Source of the DNA: Thermoanaerobacter sp049701115
Lineage (GTDB): Bacteria; Bacillota; Thermoanaerobacteria; Thermoanaerobacterales; Thermoanaerobacteraceae
Reading direction: 5' to 3'
Assembly: GCF_049701115.1 (NCBI RefSeq)
Contig: NZ_JBNATX010000005.1
Span: 1-64,000, forward strand
DNA: 64,000 nucleotides
Both the position numbers and the translations under genes were made by a program. The notes under the pieces are model-generated. The model saw only the letters and a program-made list of their open reading frames with translations, was not told the DNA's origin and searched no databases. Below are positions 16,587 through 25,584 of this stretch, piece after piece. Position 1 is the stretch's first letter, and every line of letters begins with the position of its first letter.

Positions 16587-18143
16587 CTAATTTTTCCTCA
16601 AAATCATTTTTCTCAAATCTTCGATATAGGGCAATCTCAAAAATTGAGCTACTGAAAAATACACAATAATACCTATTAAAATTGATAAAGATAGATTTAT
16701 CCACATATTAACATTAATTACCAACAATTTACTGTGGATAACTAACACAGCTACTCCCATAGCTAGAGAAGCAAAAAGAGGTTTTACAATCCAATTAGAA
16801 AGATCTATTTGCACCCGTGTAAGCTTTCTTAAATCTAGGAAATTTAAAACCAAAATGAGAGCATCTGCAAAGATAAAAGTATAAACATATCCAAAAAGCC
16901 TAAGAGAAGGTATAGAAGTCAGATAGTACATGCCAGTAATGCACACGATAAGCCATATCAGAGAATTTCGTAAGACTACTTGCTGTCTCCCTAAACCATG
17001 TAAAATACTAGCAACTACAGTTTCTAAAAACGCGAAAATACTGCCATACGAAACCACCCTTACAAAATCTCCTACCCCGGGGGAAGATGGATATAAAAGT
17101 CTGGATATTTCATCTGGAATAATTAGAAACAAGGTAATAGCGGGGAATGCCACTAAAGTAGTGTACCCTATAGCCTGATTAATTCTCAGACGCACTGCTT
17201 CCCATTTTTTTAAAGCTGCAGCTTCTGAAACTGCAGGAAGCACTGTTGTGGAAAGGCTTGAAGTTATTACAGCAGGCATATAAGCAAGAGGAATCGCCAT
17301 GCCAAATAATTTCCCAAATTCAGCCATTGCTTCTCTGTGAGAAATTCCAGAAGCTACAAGCCGGGAAGGAATCAACAAAGATTCTACTAGATCTAGAGCA
17401 TTCACAATCAATTTTGAAAGAGTTATTGGTATTGAAGTCAGTACCAACAGCTTTACAATGTAAAAACTACTCCATTCTTTCCCATCATTAGGCATCTCTC
17501 TTTCTATAATTTTTACCTCTCTTTTATAGAAAAAAATGTACATCAAAAAGCTTACAATTTCTCCAACAGAAATCCCAAAAATAGCTATAGCCACAAGATA
17601 CTCAAGTTTTGCTCTGCTAAATAGCCTCAGAAGATATAAAGTTAGACAAACTCTTACAATCTGCTCTACGATCTCTGAAATAGAAGCCGGTATCATATTT
17701 ATTACACCCTGAAAAAAACCTTTAAACACAGAAGAAGAAGTGACAATTACAAGAACAGGTGCAAAAATAAGAATTGAAAGATGAGTCCTCGGTTCATGAA
17801 GAAGCTTTTCCGCTATGAATTTAGCATTTAAGAATATAATGGCAAAGACCGAAAAAGCCACTATAAGGACTAAGAAAAAAGAGAGCCTCAAAATTTTAAA
17901 TATATTTTTTTTGTTCCCTCTTGCTCTTTCTTCCGAAATAAAACGGGAAATGACTGACATAGTGCCAGAAGTTAAAAAAGTAATTGAAACAAAATAAATG
18001 GGTAGAACTAATTGATAAAGTCCTGTACCTTCAGGACCTAATATGTTGGATAAAATTATTCTAAAAACAAAACCTATACTCCTATCTATTACATGAGCAA
18101 CTGTTAAGATAAAGGCGCCGCGAATAAAAGACCTTCCGGGCAT
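16587..18143 (-). CDS. SpoVB/MurJ-like polysaccharide flippase
   Basis: A polytopic membrane protein of about 518 residues with 12-14 hydrophobic segments. The opening PGRSFIRGAFILTVAHVIDRSIGF and GPEGTGLYQLVLPIYF are typical of SpoVB/YtgP-type members of the MOP flippase family, which move lipid-linked cell-wall or spore-cortex precursors across the membrane. The start at the second Met follows GAGGTG and is preferred over an upstream ATG five codons earlier. It stands alone on the minus strand behind the candidate small RNA and has the palindromic repeat in its 3' region. A vegetative YtgP-like role is as likely as a sporulation role. Confidence 0.8.
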   Translation of the reverse strand: MPGRSFIRGAFILTVAHVIDRSIGFVFRIILSNILGPEGTGLYQLVLPIYFVSITFLTSGTMSVISRFISEERARGNKKNIFKILRLSFFLVLIVAFSVFAIIFLNAKFIAEKLLHEPRTHLSILIFAPVLVIVTSSSVFKGFFQGVINMIPASISEIVEQIVRVCLTLYLLRLFSRAKLEYLVAIAIFGISVGEIVSFLMYIFFYKREVKIIEREMPNDGKEWSSFYIVKLLVLTSIPITLSKLIVNALDLVESLLIPSRLVASGISHREAMAEFGKLFGMAIPLAYMPAVITSSLSTTVLPAVSEAAALKKWEAVRLRINQAIGYTTLVAFPAITLFLIIPDEISRLLYPSSPGVGDFVRVVSYGSIFAFLETVVASILHGLGRQQVVLRNSLIWLIVCITGMYYLTSIPSLRLFGYVYTFIFADALILVLNFLDLRKLTRVQIDLSNWIVKPLFASLAMGVAVLVIHSKLLVINVNMWINLSLSILIGIIVYFSVAQFLRLPYIEDLRKMILRKN

Positions 18144-18144
18144 A

Positions 18145-18171
18145 AATAAACACCTCATAATAGTTTATTCG
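18145..18171 (-). promoter_or_regulatory. Hairpin presenting the ribosome site of the SpoVB-like gene
   Basis: On the mRNA AATAAAC and GTTTATT pair around an 11-nt loop that contains the GAGGT ribosome site, directly before the start codon. It resembles the arrangement in front of iolG. Function is inferred only. Confidence 0.4.
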
Positions 18172-18194
18172 CGGCACCTACATTATATGAAAAA

Positions 18195-18320
18195 ACAAAA
18201 AATGCCGGCTTCTGCCGGCAGTAAAGGGGGATTAGGGGGAGAAATTTTTAATACACTTGAGGGGGGTTAAGACTTACACCTTATGGCTTCCTCTTACCAA
18301 AACGGCAGAGGCGTTTTCCG
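18195..18320 (-). ncRNA. Candidate small RNA with three C-tracts
   Basis: A near-consensus promoter (TTGACA at 18350-18355, CATAAT at 18327-18332, 17 bases between) and an intrinsic terminator (TGCCGGC, TTCT, GCCGGCA, then TTTTTTGTTTTTT) bracket about 125 bases with no usable reading frame. The RNA would have a 5' stem (CCTCT with AGAGG) and then an unpaired stretch with C6, C5 and C5 runs, which could pair with GGGGG-type ribosome sites; many genes here use such sites. It could instead be a leader that attenuates the SpoVB-like gene downstream. I do not recognise it as a named riboswitch. Confidence 0.55.
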
Positions 18321-18326
18321 ACAAAT

Positions 18327-18355
18327 ATTATGCAACATTTGATGAAAAATGTCAA
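18327..18355 (-). promoter_or_regulatory. Sigma-A promoter of the candidate small RNA
   Basis: TTGACA and CATAAT are separated by exactly 17 bases on the minus strand. The 356-base gap between the SpoVB-like and amidohydrolase genes is otherwise AT-rich spacer. Confidence 0.7.
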
Positions 18356-18513
18356 GTTTTAATTTACATGAATTTTTCCCTGCAATTTTGTAATATTATA
18401 ATTAAAAGCTAATAAAACATGCAAAGTAAACATTTTTTAAGACAAAAAAAGAATATTTATAAATGAAAAGGTTAAATCTTTTCCAAAAAAATTTTATCCC
18501 ATCAAAAAATTTT

Positions 18514-19680
18514 TTAATTTTCTTTTTCAAAATACTTCATTACCGTCATCACATGCACAGCTATTCCTACTTTTATACATCTTTCATCTACATCAAATTT
18601 ACTGCTGTGTAAGGGATTGTTTATGCCTTTTCCCCTGTTCCCACACCCTAATTTATAAAAAGTTCCAGGAACTCTTTGCAGGAAATAAGCAAAATCTTCT
18701 ACCCCCATAGAAGGTGGAACTTCTACAACACCTTTTTCTCCTAAAATCATGCGAGCACTTTCTTTAACAAGGTCTGTAAATTTCACATCATTTATAAGAA
18801 GAGGATATCCTTTCATCCTTTTAAACTCGACTTCTCCCCCGTAAGAGTTTGCAATGTCTCTGCATATCTTTTCAACTGATTTTACTACCTCTTCTTTCAT
18901 ATTTTCTTCCAGAATCCTTATAATTCCCGACATATTGACTCTATCTGCTATTATATTTCTTGCATAGCCTCCATTTATAGTCCCAACCGTGATAACCAAA
19001 GGAGTAAGAGGATTTGTATTACGACTTACGATGGTCTGAATTGCGTTTATTATATTCGCTGATATCACAAGGGCATCTACTCCTTTGTGAGGTTGTGCTC
19101 CGTGAGAAGATTTACCTTTCACTACTATATCAAACATATCAGAAGCTGCATAAGCTTTTCCGTAGGTAATCCCTATTTGCCCAACCTCTACGTCAGGGTC
19201 CACATGAAGCCCTATTATTGCATCTACCTTAGGGTCTTCAAGAACCCCCTCTTCAATCATAGGAAGAGCCCCACCTGTTGTTTCTTCTGCTGGCTGAAAA
19301 ATGAATTTCACATTTCCTTTAAGATTAACTCGCGATAAGACTTTTGCAGTAGCCATGAGAATGGCGGTATGAACATCATGTCCACAGGCATGCATCTTGC
19401 CGGGAATTTTTGATGCATATTCTACCTCATTTTCTTCCTGTATAGGAAGAGCATCCATGTCTGCCCTAATGGCTATTGTCTTTTTACCATCCCCTCTTAA
19501 AAGACCGACAACCCCAGTTTTCGCAATCCTCTTTACTTCTATGCCCAACTCTTTGAGATAGTTATAGACCATTTCCGAAGTTTTAATTTCTTCAAAACCC
19601 AATTCAGGATGCATATGTATTTTTCGTCTTAAATCTATTGCCTCTTTTTCAATTTTTTCAATTTCCTCTAAAATTTCCAT
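18514..19680 (-). CDS. M20-family amidohydrolase (N-acyl-amino-acid/peptide deacylase)
   Basis: The 388-residue metallohydrolase carries the family motifs RADMDALPIQEE, the metal-binding HACGHDVHTAIL, PAEETTGGA and, near the C terminus, PSMGVEDFAYFLQRVPGTFYKLG with LHSSKFDVDE. Such enzymes remove N-acyl or N-carbamoyl groups from amino acids (hippurate hydrolase, aminoacylase, N-acetyl-diaminopimelate deacetylase). A central dimerisation domain interrupts the catalytic one (roughly residues 180-290). It is 13 bases downstream of murI, so a role in amino-acid or wall-precursor turnover is possible. The substrate cannot be read. Confidence 0.88.
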   Translation of the reverse strand: MEILEEIEKIEKEAIDLRRKIHMHPELGFEEIKTSEMVYNYLKELGIEVKRIAKTGVVGLLRGDGKKTIAIRADMDALPIQEENEVEYASKIPGKMHACGHDVHTAILMATAKVLSRVNLKGNVKFIFQPAEETTGGALPMIEEGVLEDPKVDAIIGLHVDPDVEVGQIGITYGKAYAASDMFDIVVKGKSSHGAQPHKGVDALVISANIINAIQTIVSRNTNPLTPLVITVGTINGGYARNIIADRVNMSGIIRILEENMKEEVVKSVEKICRDIANSYGGEVEFKRMKGYPLLINDVKFTDLVKESARMILGEKGVVEVPPSMGVEDFAYFLQRVPGTFYKLGCGNRGKGINNPLHSSKFDVDERCIKVGIAVHVMTVMKYFEKEN

Positions 19681-19693
19681 GTTTCATCACCTT

Positions 19694-20485
19694 TCAGTAT
19701 TTCTCGATATCCACAGTAAATACCTCATCAATTTCTCTACCAAGGAGCCTCTTAGCAATCGTTTTGAAATTTTTCTCATCGCCACTTACAAAAAACTCTA
19801 TTTTGCCTCCCGTCGGATTCTCCATCCCTCTCTCTTTTACGTACTCCAATATCTCCTGGGATAATCCAATCGCAGGGTCTACCAGCTTTATTCCAACTCC
19901 TATTACTCTGTTTATCACTTCTATCATAAGGGGATAGTGAGTGCAACCAAGTATCAATGTATCTATCCCATATTCATTAAAGTCTCTAAGGCACTCTTTA
20001 GCAGCTTCATAGGCCAAAATAGAATTATAAAGCCCCTCTTCGATTAGCGGTACAAATTGAGGACAAGCTTTTTGATAAACTTCAATCACGGGATCTAAAG
20101 CCTTTATAGCATATTCATAACTCTTGCTTTCCACCGTTCTTGCTGTAGCAATCACTCCTACCTTTTTATTCCTTGTAGCTAAGATACCGCTTCTTGCTCC
20201 AGCTTTTAACACGTCAAAAAGCTTAATCTTATATTTTTCTTTATTAATAACCGCACAAGTGGTATTACAGGCTATTACGATAGCCTTTACATTTTTTTCT
20301 ATCATAAAATTTATGATTTGACCTGCAAAAAGTTCTATTTCTTCTCTGCTTTTATCTCCGTATGGGACTCTTTTTGTATCTCCAAAATAAATGTAATTTT
20401 CCTTTGGCAAAACTTCTATAAGCCTTTTTAATACGGTTAAACCTCCAACCCCTGAATCAAAAATTCCTATAGGCCGTGAATCCAT
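19694..20485 (-). CDS. murI: Glutamate racemase
   Basis: A 263-residue enzyme with the family start SRPIGIFDSGVGGLTVLKRL and both catalytic cysteines in VIACNTTCAV (near residue 73) and LILGCTHYPLM (near residue 184). It makes D-glutamate for peptidoglycan in the cytoplasm. It forms a three-gene unit with the methyltransferase upstream (11 bases) and the M20 amidohydrolase downstream. Length and motifs are normal. Confidence 0.95.
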   Translation of the reverse strand: MDSRPIGIFDSGVGGLTVLKRLIEVLPKENYIYFGDTKRVPYGDKSREEIELFAGQIINFMIEKNVKAIVIACNTTCAVINKEKYKIKLFDVLKAGARSGILATRNKKVGVIATARTVESKSYEYAIKALDPVIEVYQKACPQFVPLIEEGLYNSILAYEAAKECLRDFNEYGIDTLILGCTHYPLMIEVINRVIGVGIKLVDPAIGLSQEILEYVKERGMENPTGGKIEFFVSGDEKNFKTIAKRLLGREIDEVFTVDIEKY

Positions 20486-20496
20486 CTAACCACATC

Positions 20497-21105
20497 CTAA
20501 CCCAATGTTTTGTAAGGTTTTAGTATGTAAAGAGAAACTCTCTTACTCAACTCTACCACTTTCACATCCTTGAAGTTCTCTTTCAATTCTCTTTCTACTT
20601 CTTCTACAAAATTGAAATAATCTCCTCCTTCAAGCCACTCTACGAAAGCAGTTAAAAAGTCTTTGTTTTTATGATAATCGTGAAGTATCACGTAATTTTT
20701 CGTTACTCTTGACATCTCTTTATATAATATTTCTCTTTCCTCCTTCTTAATACCATGAGCCACATAGGAAGCTATAGAAATATCAAAAAAATCATCTTCA
20801 AAAGGGAACTTCTCTCCCGGTTCTATTTTGTAGGCTTTTATATCCATGCCCCTTAACCGCTTTAAAGCCTGCTCAAGCATTCCTTTCGAGACTTCAATCC
20901 CATAAGTTTCAAAACCGGCCTCCTTCAAGACATAACATAAAGGGCCTGTGCCACAGCCTACATCTAAAACTCTTCTATAATCTTTAAGGGGCAGGTGTTT
21001 TTTGAGAATTTCCAGCACTTTTCTGTAATAAGCAACTTGAGAATTGAAAAACCATGCATATACCGGAGAAATAGTATCAAAAAGCTTGACATGGCTATTA
21101 GACAT
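20497..21105 (-). CDS. Class I SAM-dependent methyltransferase
   Basis: About 202 residues from the Met preceded by AAGGCGG. Motif I VLDVGCGTGPLCYVL and later ISIASYVAHGI are typical of the Rossmann-fold small-molecule methyltransferases. An N-terminal segment HVKLFDTISPVYAWFF resembles UbiE-like enzymes. The acceptor is unknown. It follows the terminator of the purine operon and starts the unit with murI and the amidohydrolase. Confidence 0.82.
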   Translation of the reverse strand: MSNSHVKLFDTISPVYAWFFNSQVAYYRKVLEILKKHLPLKDYRRVLDVGCGTGPLCYVLKEAGFETYGIEVSKGMLEQALKRLRGMDIKAYKIEPGEKFPFEDDFFDISIASYVAHGIKKEEREILYKEMSRVTKNYVILHDYHKNKDFLTAFVEWLEGGDYFNFVEEVERELKENFKDVKVVELSKRVSLYILKPYKTLG

Positions 21106-21145
21106 TTTTATCACCGCCTTAATCCACTTAACACCTATTATACCA

Positions 21146-21171
21146 TAAAAATTGCCGGGCTAGTACCCGGC
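21146..21171 (-). terminator. Terminator of the purine operon
   Basis: GCCGGG and CCCGGC form a stem around a loop that contains the purD stop codon; AATTTTTAT follows on the minus strand. The operon therefore ends right at purD. Confidence 0.75.
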
Positions 21172-22413
21172 TCCTATATCCTTTCTGTAATGCATCCCTT
21201 CAAAATGTATTTTTTCGATTTCCCTATACACTATTTTTCTCGCCTCTTCATACGAGTTCCCCAGTGCCGTAATTCCCAAAACTCTTCCTCCAGAAGTCAC
21301 AATTTTATCTCCCTTTAAAGCAGTTCCGGAATGATACACAAAAGCTTCTCTAATTTTTTCTAACCCACTTATTTCAAAGCCTTTTTTATATTCTAATGGA
21401 TATCCTTGAGAAGAAATTATAACACATACTGCTTTTTTATCCTCCCACTCAAGCTTTAGCTCGTTAAGCTTACCGTCCAGCGTAGCTTCTATCACCTCTA
21501 AAAGATCTGTCTTTAAAAGAGGGAGCACTACCTGCGTCTCGGGATCTCCAAATCTCGCGTTAAATTCTAAAACCTTTGGCCCTTCTTTGGTAAGCATTAA
21601 ACCAGCATATAAAACACCTTTATATACAATTCCTTCTTCCTTCATGCCAGATACTACTGGCTTTAAGATCTTTTCTTCAACTTCCTTGAAGGTTTTCTCG
21701 TCTATATGAGGATTCGGAGCAATACTCCCCATCCCTCCAGTGTTTGGCCCCTCATCTTTATCATACACTTTCTTATAATCCATAGCAGTCATCATTGTTA
21801 AAATATTCTCACCATCTACAATCGCAAAGAAAGAAGCCTCCTTGCCAAATAGCATTTCTTCTATGATCACTGTATCTCCTGACGTCCCAAAAATCTTCTT
21901 TTTCATCATGAGGTCCAGCACTTCTTTTGCTTCTATAAAATCTCTTACTATAAAAACTCCTTTTCCCTGGGCCAACCCATCCGCCTTCATCACAACAGGA
22001 TACCATGTCTTTTCTAAAAATTCTAAAGCCTCTTTGTATTTGCAAAATGCCTTGAATCTTGCTATGGGTATATTATATTTTTCCATCAATTTTTTTGCAA
22101 AATACTTACTTCCTTCAATCATTGCTGCTTTTTTATTAGGCCCAAAGATCCTGAGTCCAACTTTTTCAAACTCATCCACAATTCCCTCTACTAAAGGTAG
22201 CTCTGGCCCTACCACCGTTAAGTCTATCTTGTTTGCCAATGCAAATTCTTTGAGCTTTTCTATCTCGTTCACACCTATGTCGATACATTCTGCCATCTGA
22301 GCAATTCCTGCATTGCCAGGAGCACAGTAGATCTTTTCCACTCTTCTACTATTTGAAAGCTTATGAACAATAGCGTGTTCCCTTCCACCTCCACCAACTA
22401 CTAATATCTTCAA
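21160..22413 (-). CDS. purD: Phosphoribosylamine-glycine ligase
   Basis: This ATP-grasp enzyme joins glycine to phosphoribosylamine in purine synthesis. It shows KILVVGGGGREHAI at the start, VVMKADGLAQGKGVFIV, GPNTGGMGSIAP and the metal-binding EFNARFGDPETQ. I take the TTG codon before KILVV as start because GGGGGG lies just upstream; an earlier TTG six codons upstream is also possible. About 417 residues, normal. It is the last gene of the purine operon and its stop codon lies in the operon terminator. Confidence 0.93.
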   Translation of the reverse strand: MKILVVGGGGREHAIVHKLSNSRRVEKIYCAPGNAGIAQMAECIDIGVNEIEKLKEFALANKIDLTVVGPELPLVEGIVDEFEKVGLRIFGPNKKAAMIEGSKYFAKKLMEKYNIPIARFKAFCKYKEALEFLEKTWYPVVMKADGLAQGKGVFIVRDFIEAKEVLDLMMKKKIFGTSGDTVIIEEMLFGKEASFFAIVDGENILTMMTAMDYKKVYDKDEGPNTGGMGSIAPNPHIDEKTFKEVEEKILKPVVSGMKEEGIVYKGVLYAGLMLTKEGPKVLEFNARFGDPETQVVLPLLKTDLLEVIEATLDGKLNELKLEWEDKKAVCVIISSQGYPLEYKKGFEISGLEKIREAFVYHSGTALKGDKIVTSGGRVLGITALGNSYEEARKIVYREIEKIHFEGMHYRKDIGAGY

Positions 22414-22427
22414 GCGTCTCACCCCCC

Positions 22428-23954
22428 TCAATGTTTAAAATGCCTTATACCACTAAATACCATGGCAATTCCTGCTCTGTTTGCAGCTTCAATAGAAAGT
22501 TCATCATTTAAAGAACCTCCCGGCTGAATTATTGCAGTAATGCCTGCTTTAGCAGCTGTTTCTACCACGTCAGGAAAAGGAAAGAAAGCATCGGACGCCA
22601 GAACACTTCCTTTAGCCTTTTCTCCTGCCTGGCTTATCGACTGCTCGGTAGGCCAAATCCTGTTTGTCTGTCCTACCCCTATACCTACTGTTACTCCTTT
22701 CTTAGCAATCACTATAGCATTTGACTTTACATGCTTTACCACCTTAAAGCCAAATATCAGATCTTTCATTTCCTCTTCTGTCGGAGACCTCTTCGTTACC
22801 ACTTTTAAGTCATTTTCATTAAAAAGTAGTTCGTCTTTTTCTTGAATTAAAATTCCACCTTCCACCTTCTTAATATCAAACTCTCTATAATAACCCTCTT
22901 TCAACTTAAGTACCCTCAAATTTTTCTTGCTTTTTAATATATCTAAGGCTTCTTCCTCATAGTCTGGAGCTATAACAATCTCCAAAAAGATTTTTACAAG
23001 CTCCTTTGCAGTATTTACATCGACTTTCCTATTAAAAGCTACAATTCCCCCAAAAATCGACACAGGGTCCGCTTCATAGACTTTAAGATAAGCTTCGTAT
23101 GAATTCTTACCAATAGCTACTCCACAAGGATTTGTGTGCTTTATGGCTACTGCTGCCGGTTCATCAAATTCCCTCAAAAGCTCTATTGCTGCATTTGCAT
23201 CGTTTATGTTGTTGAAAGAAAGCTCCTTTCCATTCAGTTTAATACATTCTGAAATACCGTAAGCTTTGATAGGATGTCTGTAAAAGGCAGCTTTCTGATG
23301 GGGATTCTCTCCATATCTTAGGTCCTGTACCTTCTCGTAGGCAAGGGTGACAATCGAAGGAAATTCTATTCCGATTCTTCCCCTAAAATACTCAGATATT
23401 AAAGCATCATAAAAAGCCGTATGCTCAAATGCTTTAGCTGCCAGGTAAAATCTGGTTTCTTCTTTTGTATCTCCATAAACTTCTATCTCCTCAATTACCT
23501 TATGGTAATCTGAAGGGTCCACCACTACAGTGACATATTTATAGTTCTTAGCCGCCGCTCTTATCATTGCGGGTCCACCTATGTCTATATTTTCAATGGC
23601 TTCTTGATGCTCGAAGTTTTCCCTGGAAATAGTCTCTTTGAAGGGATACAAATTTACAACAACCAAGTCTATAGGTTTAATGCCATGATTTTCAAGGTCT
23701 TTTTTATGTCCCTCCTTGTCCCTTATAGCAAGTATGCCCCCATGAATTTTGGGATGCAGTGTCTTCACTCTGCCTTCCATGATTTCTGGGAAATTCGTGA
23801 TTTCGGAAACCTTTATTACTTTTACTTCGTTTTGCTTGAGAAGGTCATAAGTGCCGCCCGTTGAAATTATTTCATAGCCAAGATTTTCAAGTTTTTTTGC
23901 AAATTCCACTACTCCATCTTTTTTCCAGACACTTATCAGCGCCCTTTTACTCAC
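22428..23954 (-). CDS. purH: AICAR transformylase/IMP cyclohydrolase
   Basis: A 508-residue bifunctional enzyme for the last two steps to IMP. The N-terminal cyclohydrolase domain has GYEIISTGGTYDLL, GRVKTLHPKIHGGIL and FKETI; the C-terminal transformylase carries the folate-site segments AAIKHTNPCGVAIG, VGQTNR and SDAFFPFPDVVETAAKAGITAIIQPGGS. Length is normal. Its start overlaps the purN stop by four bases, so translation of the two is probably coupled. Confidence 0.96.
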   Translation of the reverse strand: MSKRALISVWKKDGVVEFAKKLENLGYEIISTGGTYDLLKQNEVKVIKVSEITNFPEIMEGRVKTLHPKIHGGILAIRDKEGHKKDLENHGIKPIDLVVVNLYPFKETISRENFEHQEAIENIDIGGPAMIRAAAKNYKYVTVVVDPSDYHKVIEEIEVYGDTKEETRFYLAAKAFEHTAFYDALISEYFRGRIGIEFPSIVTLAYEKVQDLRYGENPHQKAAFYRHPIKAYGISECIKLNGKELSFNNINDANAAIELLREFDEPAAVAIKHTNPCGVAIGKNSYEAYLKVYEADPVSIFGGIVAFNRKVDVNTAKELVKIFLEIVIAPDYEEEALDILKSKKNLRVLKLKEGYYREFDIKKVEGGILIQEKDELLFNENDLKVVTKRSPTEEEMKDLIFGFKVVKHVKSNAIVIAKKGVTVGIGVGQTNRIWPTEQSISQAGEKAKGSVLASDAFFPFPDVVETAAKAGITAIIQPGGSLNDELSIEAANRAGIAMVFSGIRHFKH

Positions 23955-24577
23955 ATCATCGCCTCCCTATCGAGTATCTTAACTTTTCTTCCCTCTACCT
24001 TTAGTTTCCCTTCAACAAAGAGCTTAACTGCATAAGGCAAAACCCTGTGTTCCACCTCTAAAACTTTTTTTGCTATTGTCTCAGGAGTGTCTTCATCTTC
24101 TATTTTCACAACTTCTTGTAAAATAATCGGCCCTGTATCCGCCCCTTTGTCCACAAAATGGACAGTACACCCTGTATATTTTACTCCATAATCGTAAACC
24201 GCTTGGTGCACCTTCATTCCATAAAAGCCCTTCCCGCAGAAGGCAGGTATGAGGGAAGGATGTATATTTATTATCTTGTTTGGAAACCTCTCTACAATCT
24301 CTTCACTTAAAATCGTTAAAAAACCAGCAAGAATTATTCCATCGGGATCTAATTTTTCAAGAATTGATAGAAGTTTTTTAAAAAACCTGTCTTTTAATTC
24401 TTTTTTGGGAAGACAATAGGCAGGAATCCCGTGTTTTTTAGCCCTTTCTAAAGCGTAAGCCTCTTTTTTATCGCTTATTACTCCTACTATTTCAGCCTTT
24501 ATGTAGCCTTTTTCGATGGCATCGATTATTGACTGCAGGTCTGTACCATTTCCCGATGCCATCACCACAAGTCTCAT
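23951..24577 (-). CDS. purN: Phosphoribosylglycinamide formyltransferase, folate-dependent
   Basis: A 208-residue enzyme transferring a formyl group from 10-formyl-tetrahydrofolate to GAR. MASGNGTDLQSI binds phosphate; IILAGFLTIL, the catalytic IINIHPSLIPAFCGKGFYG (Asn and His) and the HFVDKGADTGPIILQ segment (Asp) are present. It overlaps purM upstream and purH downstream by four bases each. Confidence 0.95.
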   Translation of the reverse strand: MRLVVMASGNGTDLQSIIDAIEKGYIKAEIVGVISDKKEAYALERAKKHGIPAYCLPKKELKDRFFKKLLSILEKLDPDGIILAGFLTILSEEIVERFPNKIINIHPSLIPAFCGKGFYGMKVHQAVYDYGVKYTGCTVHFVDKGADTGPIILQEVVKIEDEDTPETIAKKVLEVEHRVLPYAVKLFVEGKLKVEGRKVKILDREAMM

Positions 24578-25584
24578 AAAAGCACACCGTCCTCCCCTTT
24601 GACAATCTCCCCTATCACAAAAGCTTTTTCCCCTGCCTCATCAAGCCTTCTTAAAGCCAAACTAACTTCCTGTCTGTCCACAACAATGATCATTCCTATG
24701 CCCATGTTAAAAGTCCGATACATTTCCTCTTCTTCAATGTTTCCAAGCTTTCTTATCAAATTAAAGATGACAGGTACTTCCCAACTTTCCTTATTTATTT
24801 TTGCAGACAAACCCCTCGCTAAAATTCTTGGTATATTCTCAATAAAACCTCCCCCTGTTATATGAGCCATTCCTTTAACTTTCAACCCTTTTAAGGTTGC
24901 AACAGATTTCACATATATTTTCGTAGGAGTTAAAAGTTCTTCTCCCAATGTTTTACCGAGGTCTGGTACATAAGTTTCAACTGACAGTTTATTTTCCTCA
25001 AAAAAAACCTTCCTCACAAGTGAATATCCATTGCTGTGAAGTCCAGAAGAAGAAAGCCCTATTATGACATCTCCTTCTTTTATTGAAGAAGTATCTATTA
25101 TTTCCTCTTTTTCCACTATTCCAACACAAAACCCTGCAAGGTCATATTCTCCTTCTTTATAAAACCCTGGAAGTTCGGCTGTTTCTCCACCAATCAAGCT
25201 ACATTCAGCTATTTGGCACCCCTCTGTTATCCCTTTTATCACTTCTATTGCTTTTTCACTTTTAAGTTTGCCAGTAGCAAAGTAATCTAAGAAAAAGAGG
25301 GGTTTTGCTCCGACCACAATTACATCATTCACACACATAGCTACCAGGTCTATGCCAATAGTATCGTGTTTGTCCATCATAAAGGCTATCTTAAGTTTTG
25401 TCCCAACCCCGTCCGTACTGGACACTATCACCGGGCTTTTGTAATTTTTTATCTCATAAAGTGCTGCAAATCCACCAATCCCTTGTAAGACTCCATCTTT
25501 TAAGGTTTTTTCTGCAAAAGGTTTTATCATTTTCACAAACTTATTCCCTTCAGCAATATTTACTCCTGCATCTTTATACTTCAT
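24574..25584 (-). CDS. purM: Phosphoribosylformylglycinamidine cyclo-ligase (AIR synthetase)
   Basis: A 336-residue ATP-dependent cyclase. Family markers are GIGGFAALYE, SSTDGVGTKLKIA, DLVAMCVNDVIVVGAKPLFFLDYFATG, GGETAELPGFY and HITGGGFIENIPR. It closes the imidazole ring to AIR. It overlaps purF by 11 bases and purN by four, which is typical of a coupled operon. Confidence 0.96.
   Translation of the reverse strand: MKYKDAGVNIAEGNKFVKMIKPFAEKTLKDGVLQGIGGFAALYEIKNYKSPVIVSSTDGVGTKLKIAFMMDKHDTIGIDLVAMCVNDVIVVGAKPLFFLDYFATGKLKSEKAIEVIKGITEGCQIAECSLIGGETAELPGFYKEGEYDLAGFCVGIVEKEEIIDTSSIKEGDVIIGLSSSGLHSNGYSLVRKVFFEENKLSVETYVPDLGKTLGEELLTPTKIYVKSVATLKGLKVKGMAHITGGGFIENIPRILARGLSAKINKESWEVPVIFNLIRKLGNIEEEEMYRTFNMGIGMIIVVDRQEVSLALRRLDEAGEKAFVIGEIVKGEDGVLL

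Noticed and set aside
16697..16740. Further DnaA-box-like TTATCCACA and TGTGGATAA within the SpoVB-like gene
   Set aside because: They lie inside a coding sequence, and in AT-rich DNA such single matches occur by chance.
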